Shown here one piece after another: positions 1-4,708 of a stretch of DNA of 6,594 nucleotides; the stretch's first letter is position 1, and every line of letters starts with the position of its first letter. Where the stretch lies: assembly GCA_030616195.1 (NCBI GenBank), contig JAUWXW010000096.1, positions 1-6,594 on the forward strand, given 5' to 3'. The notes under the pieces are model-generated. The model made no database searches and was not told the origin of the DNA. It saw nothing but the letters and a program-made list of their open reading frames with translations. A program made the position numbers and the translations under genes. This DNA is from Chloroflexota bacterium. Its GTDB lineage: Bacteria; Chloroflexota; Dehalococcoidia; RBG-13-53-26.

Positions 1-334
1 GACGAACAGAGCCCCACCAAGGCCTGACCTTTATGGGGATGCCTATGTAAGCCCCTAGCTCGGCTAGAGTGATGAATCTATACTCAACCTGTAATTCTTC
101 ACTGTAAGGCAGCAGCCCACGTGTCTTGTCCCACCAGGCAATCATAAACTGGCGCTGGGGAGGGGTTACAAATCCTGCAGCGTCCTTGGTCAGGACATGG
201 TCCAGCCAGGAGAGTTCGTTGATATCGCCGGAAAAGAAGACCTCGGCGATAGTGGGAATGATCGCCTTGGGGCTTACTCCGATATCCTCCATGTGCGTCT
301 TAAACAAGGCTTTTTGATCAGTAGTCGTTACCAT
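1..334 (-). CDS. Hypothetical protein, paralogue of the 87-aa gene, cut by left window end
   Basis: Open reading frame from the ATG at 332-334 that stays open for 111 codons to the window edge, so its C-terminus is missing. A Shine-Dalgarno AAGGAG lies at 343-348. Its first 69 residues (MVTTTDQKALFK ... QRQFMIAWW) match those of the gene at 571-834 at roughly three residues in four, with one single-residue gap. After IAWW the two proteins differ completely: this one continues with a longer tail (DKTRGLLPYSEELQVEYRF..., later AYIGIPIKV). The shared part looks helical, with the block FFSGDINELSWLDHVLTK best conserved. I do not recognise the family. It is the last visible gene of a small-gene cluster and follows the 68-aa Cys protein by 13 nt. 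The reading frame is clear; the function is unknown. Confidence 0.8.
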   Translation of the reverse strand, partial: MVTTTDQKALFKTHMEDIGVSPKAIIPTIAEVFFSGDINELSWLDHVLTKDAAGFVTPPQRQFMIAWWDKTRGLLPYSEELQVEYRFITLAELGAYIGIPIKVRPWWGSVR

Positions 335-350
335 CGCAGTGTCTCCTTCA
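131..350 (-). repeat. Diverged tandem duplication, copy A (500-bp period)
   Basis: This block aligns with 632-850 at an offset of 500 bp, or 503 bp beyond a one-codon indel. It covers the Shine-Dalgarno sequence, the start codon and about 69 codons of the gene at 1-334. The stretch around 186-235 is almost identical to 686-735. Similarity ends sharply on the 3' side of the IAWW codons. The gene at 348-554 lies between the two copies and is not duplicated. Confidence 0.85.
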
Positions 351-554
351 CGTATTCGTAATTGCTTCTCCACAGAATGGGCAGTATTTCCACTCAACCG
401 AAGTGTATCTGAAGTGCTTATAAACGTCACCCCTTTCTGTATAGAGCTTAAGTGCCACTTGAGAGCTTTGACTCCTGTGATGCTCAAACAGGGCGGAAGC
501 TGCTGATTCCCTATTTTTAATCCTTTCCTCTATTCTTGCTATACAATCGCACAA
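348..554 (-). CDS. Small zinc-ribbon-like protein, CxC ... CPFCG
   Basis: A 68-aa protein starting at TTG (552-554), preceded by GGGAG about 7 nt upstream. No ATG or GTG is available in frame before the upstream stop, so TTG is the best start. The protein opens MCDCIARIEERIK and ends with WKYCPFCGEAI, giving Cys2, Cys4, Cys58 and Cys61. The two Cys pairs, one at each end of a helical and beta middle, probably bind one zinc ion. Small proteins of this MCxCI ... YCPFCG design are common in phage genomes and their roles are mostly unknown. The gene sits between two paralogous genes (571-834 and 1-334). Its TGA stop overlaps the ribosome binding site of the next gene, so translation is probably coupled. 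The zinc-binding call is inferred from the motif only. Confidence 0.75.
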   Translation of the reverse strand: MCDCIARIEERIKNRESAASALFEHHRSQSSQVALKLYTERGDVYKHFRYTSVEWKYCPFCGEAITNT

Positions 555-570
555 ATTACTTCTCCCGCCC

Positions 571-834
571 TTATCTCTGGTTCAGCCACACCAGGAAGTC
601 ATCGTCTAATTCTCTCTTTAGGACAACAGCCGCCCACCAGGCAATCAGAAGCCGGCGCTGGTGAGGGGCTACACCTCCTGCTTCCTTGGTCAGGACATGG
701 TCCAGCCAGGAGAGTTCGTTGATATCGCCGGAAAAGAAGGCGTCGACGATAATGGGGATGGCCGCCTTGGGGCTTACTCCGATATCCTCCATGTGCTTCT
801 TAAGCATGGCTTTTTGATCAGTAGTCGTTACCAT
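571..834 (-). CDS. Hypothetical 87-aa protein (MVTTT family), complete paralogue
   Basis: Starts at ATG 832-834 with AAGGAG at 842-847, a good 7-nt spacing, and ends at TAA. It is acidic and helical, with no signal peptide or membrane segment. Residues 1-68 are paralogous to the gene at 1-334, with a near-invariant MVTTTDQKA start and a conserved FFSGDINELSWLDHVLTK core at about 33-50. The tail after IAWW (residues 64-67) is unrelated in the two copies and is short here, ending in FLVWLNQR. Most differences between the copies change the amino acid, so they have diverged under weak or diversifying constraint. I do not recognise the family. It lies 20 nt after the 49-aa Lys/Pro-rich gene and 16 nt before the 68-aa Cys gene, so the small genes are probably one transcript. 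Confidence 0.82.
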   Translation of the reverse strand: MVTTTDQKAMLKKHMEDIGVSPKAAIPIIVDAFFSGDINELSWLDHVLTKEAGGVAPHQRRLLIAWWAAVVLKRELDDDFLVWLNQR

Positions 835-850
835 CGTCGTTCTCCTTCAT
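632..850 (-). repeat. Diverged tandem duplication, copy B (500-bp period)
   Basis: Partner of 131-350. It includes the ribosome binding site (842-847), the ATG at 832-834 and most codons of the 87-aa gene. The two start codons are exactly 500 bp apart. Copy B lacks one codon that is present in copy A, near the GFVTP/GVAP position. Confidence 0.85.
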
Positions 851-854
851 ATAA

Positions 855-1004
855 TTATTTCTCCCCACTGTCTTGGTCAGATAGGCCAACTCTGGTTCTA
901 GACTTCGGAGGCTTCGGAGGAGCTAGCCCTGGTTTAGCTTTCGTCTTCGGTTTCTTCGGTTTCTTCTCTTCCTGTTGTACTACTTTAGTAGTCGTCGTTA
1001 CCAT
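855..1004 (-). CDS. Small Lys/Pro-rich basic protein, 49 aa
   Basis: A short frame from ATG 1002-1004 to TAA 855-857. The protein opens MVTTTTKVVQ, continues with a Lys/Pro-rich middle (EEKKPKKPKTKAKPGLAPPK, then PPKSRTR) and ends GLSDQDSGEK. It is strongly basic and low in complexity, and is probably disordered. It may bind nucleic acid or act as a linker or histone-like tail, but no function can be read from it. Its first codons and leader nearly match those of the two paralogous genes downstream (ATGGTAACGAC, protein MVTTT), while the rest is unrelated. The purine-rich GAAGAAGG at 1007-1014 is only 2 nt from the ATG, so it is a poorer ribosome binding site than in the other two copies. A sigma70-like promoter lies just upstream. 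The gene fills what would otherwise be an empty gap, which supports it. Confidence 0.6.
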   Translation of the reverse strand: MVTTTTKVVQQEEKKPKKPKTKAKPGLAPPKPPKSRTRVGLSDQDSGEK

Positions 1005-1021
1005 CGCCTTCTTCACGTATA

Positions 1022-1050
1022 ATGATAGTTATATGCTAAAGGAATTTCAA
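1022..1050 (-). promoter_or_regulatory. Putative sigma70-like promoter for the small-gene cluster
   Basis: Read on the minus strand, TTGAAA (1045-1050) and TATCAT (1022-1027) are separated by exactly 17 nt. Each matches the consensus at five of six positions. The -35 box lies in the last codons of the gene at 1036-1266. Transcription would start near 1014-1016, giving a leader of about 10 nt before the ATG at 1004. It could drive the 49-aa gene and the three genes after it independently of the upstream structural genes. Confidence 0.4.
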
Positions 1051-1266
1051 GCCCCTTCTCTTTTTCTTCCTCCTCTTAGACAAATCGTCGGATAATTCTG
1101 AAACTGCGGTAGCAGCGCGAAACTGAGTTAAATATTCCCCGACAGGTTCAAAGCCACATGAAGCGCACGCTATTTCAGCAAGTTTGCCAATCTCATGTTT
1201 CCGCTTCCACTTTAGTAGCGGATGCGTGCAGCTGCAACTCGGGCAACGAATATCTGTTTCAGTCAT
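1036..1266 (-). CDS. Small zinc-ribbon protein with basic C-terminal tail
   Basis: A 76-aa protein. The start is ATG 1264-1266 because GGGAGGT at 1271-1277 is placed 4 nt before it; a GTG two codons upstream overlaps that site. The protein has CPSCSC (Cys8, Cys11, Cys13) near its start and CASCG (Cys34, Cys37) in the middle, a CX2C...CX2C pattern typical of a treble-clef or rubredoxin-like zinc ribbon. The C-terminus is very basic (KRRKKKRRGLKFL), which suggests contact with nucleic acid or a negatively charged partner. It follows the DNRLRE-like gene by 14 nt and probably shares its transcript. Zinc binding is inferred. Whether it is a regulator, a structural adaptor or something else cannot be told. 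Confidence 0.75.
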   Translation of the reverse strand: MTETDIRCPSCSCTHPLLKWKRKHEIGKLAEIACASCGFEPVGEYLTQFRAATAVSELSDDLSKRRKKKRRGLKFL

Positions 1267-1280
1267 TTGCACCTCCCTGT

Positions 1281-1934
1281 CTAATCCAGCATCGCTCCTA
1301 ACAAAGCGCCGGGCTGTAGGCCGGCAACCCCACCAGGTCTGTAAACAATTTCCAGGAGCGGCCTATCTTCTTCATCTGAGTCAGCACCCGACACAATATC
1401 AACCCGCTCTACTTGGAAGGGCGCTGTAGCAGAAATATCACGGCTGCTTCTTAGAGCAAGCTTGGTATAACCAGTCTTGCTAATCCAGCTCCGCCCGGTA
1501 GCGTCAAGAGTGATGGTCTTTGTTGACCCGGCCACCCACCCGTCCGCTGTGTTTATCTGGTTTCCACCACTGGTAACTTTAGACAATAAATCACCATAGT
1601 CATAGATCGAAAGAGGATCTTCCGCGACACTGCCGTCCACAAGCGTTATCAGAAAGTTTGTGTTTGACCAGTTATGGGTCCCCGCCTTAAATGTCAAGAC
1701 TGCCGATTCAATGACGGCGCTAGGTGGAATGCCCGATGTGTCAAAGTAGAGGACGATGCGCCATATAGCGTAATAAATGGTGGCAATGGGAAATTGCTGA
1801 CCTACATATAGCTCCTCCGCATGAGAAATCCCTGAAGCCGCATTTATACCGTGACAATCCAAATAAACGGTCTCGAAGCCAGACCTCACCACGTGCCCAT
1901 CTTTGACGGTAGAACGAACTGATAATGTCGCCAT
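1281..1934 (-). CDS. DNRLRE-like beta-sandwich protein, probable surface or virion protein
   Basis: A 217-aa protein starting at ATG 1932-1934; a TTG directly before it is the alternative. The start lies 3 nt after the stop of the propeller gene, so the two are translationally coupled. The pattern WRIVLYFDTSGIPPSAVIES followed by AVLTF, then TLDATGRSWI, a block YTKLALRSSRDI, and a closing RPLLEIVYRPGG, follows the order seen in DNRLRE or disaggregatase-like domains (R-hydrophobic-FD-x-S-x-IP ... beta strands ... P-x-L-x-V-x-Y). Those domains are beta-sandwiches in extracellular and surface proteins, often tied to carbohydrate or adhesion. No signal peptide is present, which fits a virion part better than a secreted host protein. 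The C-terminus is a Gly-rich hydrophobic tail (GVAGLQPGALLGAMLD). The role as a tail or adsorption component is inference. Confidence 0.65.
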   Translation of the reverse strand: MATLSVRSTVKDGHVVRSGFETVYLDCHGINAASGISHAEELYVGQQFPIATIYYAIWRIVLYFDTSGIPPSAVIESAVLTFKAGTHNWSNTNFLITLVDGSVAEDPLSIYDYGDLLSKVTSGGNQINTADGWVAGSTKTITLDATGRSWISKTGYTKLALRSSRDISATAPFQVERVDIVSGADSDEEDRPLLEIVYRPGGVAGLQPGALLGAMLD

Positions 1935-1937
1935 CAA

Positions 1938-3233
1938 TCAGAACCCCATCACCTCTGCCATTCCTACGATCCCCAACCCAATGTGACCCTCGGCTGCCTC
2001 AGCCCAAACTAGATCATCACTGCAATAGTAACGTTCAGCCTTTCCATCTCCATCCTCATAATGCCAACGGAAGCAGCAACCATCTGTTGGCACGTTGGTT
2101 TGGAGACCATCAATGGTCGGGTGGCTGGCCCAAAGCAGGGAAGGCTCTTTATTATCATAGGCTAAGTCCGTCAAGTGCTCCATAGCTTGCCAAGCTGCTG
2201 ACTCATATCTCAGCAACTGAATATTATACTTCGTGGTGTTGACACCATGTCCCTTCCCATAGAATACAACATAGCGCTTATCGCTCCCATCAAGTCCAAG
2301 AGACGAATGCTCTTGGATAGCCGCTTCATCCGTGAGATTCGCTGGGGCAGCCCAGGCTCCTCCTATGCGGTTCGAGTATACAATTTGGTAGATAGCAGTA
2401 TTCGCTCCATAGCCTCGACCATCCCATGCGACATGTGGGATGTCATTAGAATCCAGGGCTATGGAGGGATAACGTTGGACGTCGTCATCATCAGTGATAC
2501 CCTCCTGAGCTTGCCAGGAGTCAGTCCTTAAGCGATACTGAATATTAAAGATCGTAGTGTTCACGCCCCAACCCTTGCCATGCCATGCTACATGCACATA
2601 TCCTGAAGAATCAACAGCTACAGACACTCTGTCTTGGGCAGAAGCAGAATCAGTAATATGCTCAGGCTGCGTCCCACCACTTGCGTAGGGAGGGCCATCA
2701 GGAGTCCAATTACCTCCAGATGTCACCTTGGCATATTGTTGGTTATATACGCCGGTATTCGTACCCCAACCCTTACCAGACCACACTATATGCAGAGTAT
2801 CGTCACCATCAATTGCTAGATTAGGGCCATTCTGGTTATCCGACTCGTCTGTCACATGAGTCGGCTCTGTGCTACCTCTTGCATAAGGAGGCCCATCAGG
2901 AGACCACACGCCTGCGGAGGTCTTCTTAGCGTATTCCACATTCGGCTTGGTTGTATTCGTACCCCAATCCCTCCCGTCCCACACTATATGTAGAGTATCG
3001 CTTGAATCAATGGCGATAGAAACCCTAAACTGATGGTAGCCTGCATCAGTGACTTGAATCTCAGTCCAGTTCTCCCCGTTATCATCCGAATAAGATACGT
3101 AAATTTGGTTGTATGTGCCATCGCTTCTGACATAGCCCGCCCACAACCTACCATCACTTTCACGAGCAAGAGTTCTTGCGATAGCATATTGGACAACATA
3201 CCAACTGCCAGCGACAATCTCATAATCGGCCAT
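1938..3233 (-). CDS. Asp-box/BNR-type repeat protein, probable beta-propeller
   Basis: A 431-aa protein from ATG 3231-3233; GGAG lies about 10 nt upstream. It contains one canonical Asp-box, SYSDDNGENW (48-56), and five copies of a hallmark segment resembling LHIVWDGRGWGTNT at about 81-94, 147-160, 213-226, 266-279 and 320-333. Each copy is followed by a strand such as YNIQYA and a variable spacer. The spacing is 66, 66, 53 and 54 residues, as expected for propeller blades, and with the first and last partial units suggests six or seven blades. Sialidase-like propellers bind or cut glycans, but catalytic Arg and Tyr residues cannot be assigned here. There is no signal peptide, so secretion by the usual route is unlikely and a virion adsorption or decoration protein is my preferred reading. 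The C-terminus has a CCFRWHYEDG segment and a Gly-rich hydrophobic end. Confidence 0.75.
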   Translation of the reverse strand: MADYEIVAGSWYVVQYAIARTLARESDGRLWAGYVRSDGTYNQIYVSYSDDNGENWTEIQVTDAGYHQFRVSIAIDSSDTLHIVWDGRDWGTNTTKPNVEYAKKTSAGVWSPDGPPYARGSTEPTHVTDESDNQNGPNLAIDGDDTLHIVWSGKGWGTNTGVYNQQYAKVTSGGNWTPDGPPYASGGTQPEHITDSASAQDRVSVAVDSSGYVHVAWHGKGWGVNTTIFNIQYRLRTDSWQAQEGITDDDDVQRYPSIALDSNDIPHVAWDGRGYGANTAIYQIVYSNRIGGAWAAPANLTDEAAIQEHSSLGLDGSDKRYVVFYGKGHGVNTTKYNIQLLRYESAAWQAMEHLTDLAYDNKEPSLLWASHPTIDGLQTNVPTDGCCFRWHYEDGDGKAERYYCSDDLVWAEAAEGHIGLGIVGMAEVMGF

Positions 3234-3259
3234 TACTATTCTGCTCCGTCTCTCATCTT

Positions 3260-3490
3260 TTAACCCTCCTCAATGGCTATGAGCTCCCCATTTTTGTCCA
3301 GGAAATAGTGCTTGTAGCGTGTTGAAAAATTCCCGCCACATAATAAACAGCGCCAACGACGGTAACCATATTCGCTATTCAGAAGGTGAGCAAGTTTCCC
3401 ACAGTAGGGGCATTTTTCATGAAGAGTGGTAGAAGACACAGCTCCTGTCAAACCACATAGGTCTGGTTTATGTTGCATGCCTCGTATCAT
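3260..3490 (-). CDS. NrdR-like zinc-ribbon small protein
   Basis: A 76-aa protein whose ATG (3488-3490) overlaps the upstream stop as ATGA, a sign of coupled translation. An internal ATG at residue 5 is the alternative start. The core is CPYCG (Cys27, Cys30) followed 17 residues later by CLLCGG (Cys48, Cys51), with the second pair in the setting RRWRCLLCGGNFSTRY. That closely recalls the N-terminal zinc ribbon of NrdR repressors (CPxCG ... RRRxCxxCxxRFTT), but the ATP-cone domain of NrdR is absent and the protein ends 25 residues later. It is therefore a stand-alone ribbon, perhaps a DNA-binding regulator, as seen in Ogr/Delta-like or NrdR-like small phage proteins. It closes the presumed regulatory block before the structural genes. 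The target is unknown. Confidence 0.72.
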   Translation of the reverse strand: MIRGMQHKPDLCGLTGAVSSTTLHEKCPYCGKLAHLLNSEYGYRRWRCLLCGGNFSTRYKHYFLDKNGELIAIEEG

Positions 3491-3846
3491 TCGGGCAGCC
3501 CCACGTCCATGGGATTGTTAGTCTCTACTAAGAAGCGGCCAATCCATTTCATCATCTGTCTCTGTGGTACCGGCTGCGCCAACCCGAAAGAAAGGGATGC
3601 TCCATCTCGAAAACACAGGGTTATTTTAGTGGTTGGATTTTCTTTCGTCTCTGTGGTCACCCCAGGCATAAGTGACCACACGCCATCATTATCCTGCCGC
3701 ACCAGGTTCTTATTCTCTAGCTCAAGCACCTTGGTCTGGATGCTCTTTGCAGCAAAGGGGATGCCCTTGGCCAGGTCTTTCATCGTTAGTGGTCCCTTCT
3801 CATAGAGCAGGGCGATGATCTGGCTCGCTATACTCATCGTACTCAT
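3487..3846 (-). CDS. Winged-helix DNA-binding protein (MarR-like fold)
   Basis: A 119-aa protein. The start is ATG 3844-3846, preceded by AAGGAG at 3854-3859 with 7-nt spacing. A longer frame from 3912 would lie deep inside the upstream gene and lacks this site. Even so, the gene overlaps the upstream one by 47 nt. Residues 5-61 read as a winged helix: IASQIIALLYEKGPLTMKDL, helix 3 near AAKSIQTKVLELENKNLV, and a wing VRQDNDGVWSLMPG. This LxxKGPLTxxDLAKxxP-x-AxxxxxxKVxxLExxxLV pattern is typical of MarR- or ArsR-like winged helices. Residues 75-119 form an uncharacterised beta/alpha tail (ITLCFRDGASLSFGLAQP). It probably works as a transcription factor with the neighbouring HTH protein. DNA binding is inferred from the fold. 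Confidence 0.68.
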   Translation of the reverse strand: MSTMSIASQIIALLYEKGPLTMKDLAKGIPFAAKSIQTKVLELENKNLVRQDNDGVWSLMPGVTTETKENPTTKITLCFRDGASLSFGLAQPVPQRQMMKWIGRFLVETNNPMDVGLPE

Positions 3847-4135
3847 TGCCTCTCTCCTTCGTCTCTTTGCACTCTGGGAGTGGGCACTCCAGACAAGACG
3901 GGTACTCGCCATCGGGACACCCCGTGTCCCCCTCCTTGTACGTCGCTGAGTTAGGCTTCTCCACGTCCGCGGGCCTCCCCCTCGCCTCGGCCCCCTCCTT
4001 CTCCCTACGCTTTATGAAGCTGACCTGTTGCGCCGTCAGGCCCGTGGCCTTGGCGATGTCCCCTGTCCGCATACCCGTCGCCAGTAGCGAGAGAACCTCC
4101 ATAGTACTTTGGGTGAACACCCCTTTTGTCCCCAT
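3800..4135 (-). CDS. HTH protein with C-terminal Cys cluster
   Basis: A 111-aa protein from ATG 4133-4135, with only a weak ribosome binding site. Residues 8-43 (TQSTMEVLSLLATGMRTGDI, then AKATGLTAQQVSFIKRR) form a helix-turn-helix of the LuxR/sigma-region-4 type: DIAKATGLTAQQVSFIKRRE has the GxT turn and a recognition helix. A Pro- and charge-rich linker follows. Residues 73-89 hold a CX7CX2CX4C cluster (Cys73, 81, 84, 89) in CPDGEYPSCLECPLPEC, which could bind zinc or an iron-sulfur cluster. Joining a small HTH to such a cluster suggests a metal- or redox-sensitive regulator, which is inference. It lies 45 nt after the J-domain gene, and that gap contains an inverted repeat at 4160-4170 that may be an operator. 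Confidence 0.7.
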   Translation of the reverse strand: MGTKGVFTQSTMEVLSLLATGMRTGDIAKATGLTAQQVSFIKRREKEGAEARGRPADVEKPNSATYKEGDTGCPDGEYPSCLECPLPECKETKERGNEYDEYSEPDHRPAL

Positions 4136-4155
4136 CTCAATATCTCATACCCACA

Positions 4156-4180
4156 GGATGTGTAATACACGGGATGCGTA
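4156..4180. promoter_or_regulatory. Putative operator: inverted repeat and two 9-bp direct repeats
   Basis: In the short gap before the HTH gene, GTGTAATACAC (4160-4170) is a perfect 5-bp-arm inverted repeat with a single central base. Overlapping it, GGATGTGTA (4156-4164) and GGATGCGTA (4172-4180) are direct repeats 16 bp apart differing at one base. A binding site for one of the two adjacent HTH proteins is plausible. No good -35/-10 pair is obvious there, and such short repeats also occur by chance. Confidence 0.3.
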
Positions 4181-4708
4181 CTATCCATTAACCCCCCGGG
4201 AATTGCATATCAGCTCGTAGGCCCGAGTTAGCCGCTTGAACTTTTCGGGGTCGCCCCCCTTATCAGGATGATAGTACATACTCTTCCTGCGGTAAACATC
4301 CTTCACCAGCTCGATTGGATCATCTGGCCCAACACCGAGGAAATCATAAGCGTCCATCAAATCTTCCCTCTTGGAGCGCTCGCTGTTGTCAGGGCCGCTG
4401 ACTGCGACCTCTTTAGTGGAGGTGAGTCCTTGATACTGGACACCATGCTGCTCCGCTATCCGCAGACGGTCCAGGAGAAGGAAGCATTGACGGAGGTTCT
4501 CGGCCCTACTCCCGAAGGTATAACAGCTTACTAGTTGCCAGACCTTGGTCCTGAAATATCTGACCTTCGCCCCTGGTAACCGCCGTCCGCGCCGCCCATA
4601 GTCCTCCTCGTCTTCCCACAATATCTCGAACTCAGAGGGGTCGATGTCCCACTTCCGAAAGGTAGCCCTTATATCCTTTCTCGTTTGGTCTACGTCAACA
4701 CGTCTCAC
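4181..4708 (-). CDS. J-domain (DnaJ-like) protein with unknown N-terminal domain
   Basis: A 175-aa protein starting at GTG 4706-4708, which overlaps the upstream TGA as GTGA; AAGGAGG a few nt upstream supports the start. The C-terminal part, residues 119-168, is a J-domain: AYDFLGVGPDDPIELVKDVY, RRKSMYYHPDKGGDPEKFKR, LTRAYELI, with the obligatory HPD at 147-149. J-domains stimulate the ATPase of DnaK/Hsp70. Residues 1-95 form another domain with a Cys/aromatic segment (KVWQLVSCYTFGSRAENLRQ), perhaps the cargo- or DNA-binding part. It lacks the Gly/Phe and zinc regions of true DnaJ, and placing the J-domain at the C-terminus is also unlike DnaJ. A phage or mobile element could use it to recruit host DnaK for replication or assembly. 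That role is inferred. Confidence 0.8.
   Translation of the reverse strand: MRRVDVDQTRKDIRATFRKWDIDPSEFEILWEDEEDYGRRGRRLPGAKVRYFRTKVWQLVSCYTFGSRAENLRQCFLLLDRLRIAEQHGVQYQGLTSTKEVAVSGPDNSERSKREDLMDAYDFLGVGPDDPIELVKDVYRRKSMYYHPDKGGDPEKFKRLTRAYELICNSRGVNG

Noticed and set aside
661..1095. 144-codon plus-strand frame
   Set aside because: It lies antisense over the MVTTT genes, has low-complexity FGFFGFF repeats that mirror the Lys/Pro codons, and lacks a good ribosome binding site. The minus-strand genes with paralogy are far better supported.
1308..1325. GCCGG/CCGGC hairpin as a possible terminator
   Set aside because: It lies within the last codons of the DNRLRE-like gene, has only a 5-bp stem with an 8-nt loop, and lacks a following T-run on the minus strand.
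2984..3223. 79-codon minus-strand frame inside the propeller gene
   Set aside because: An alternate frame of the repeat protein with no motif and no ribosome binding site.
3847..3912. N-terminal extension of the winged-helix gene to an ATG at 3912
   Set aside because: It would overlap the HTH gene by over 110 nt and encodes a Ser/Arg-rich stretch. The ATG at 3846 has a proper AAGGAG site.
4032..4190. Roughly 50-codon minus-strand frame starting at the ATG overlapping the end of the J-domain gene
   Set aside because: It overlaps the HTH gene in another frame and has no recognisable features.
3846..4220. 124-codon plus-strand frame
   Set aside because: It is antisense to the HTH and J-domain genes, whose motifs are clear. 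The composition is Ser/Pro-rich, typical of a shadow frame.
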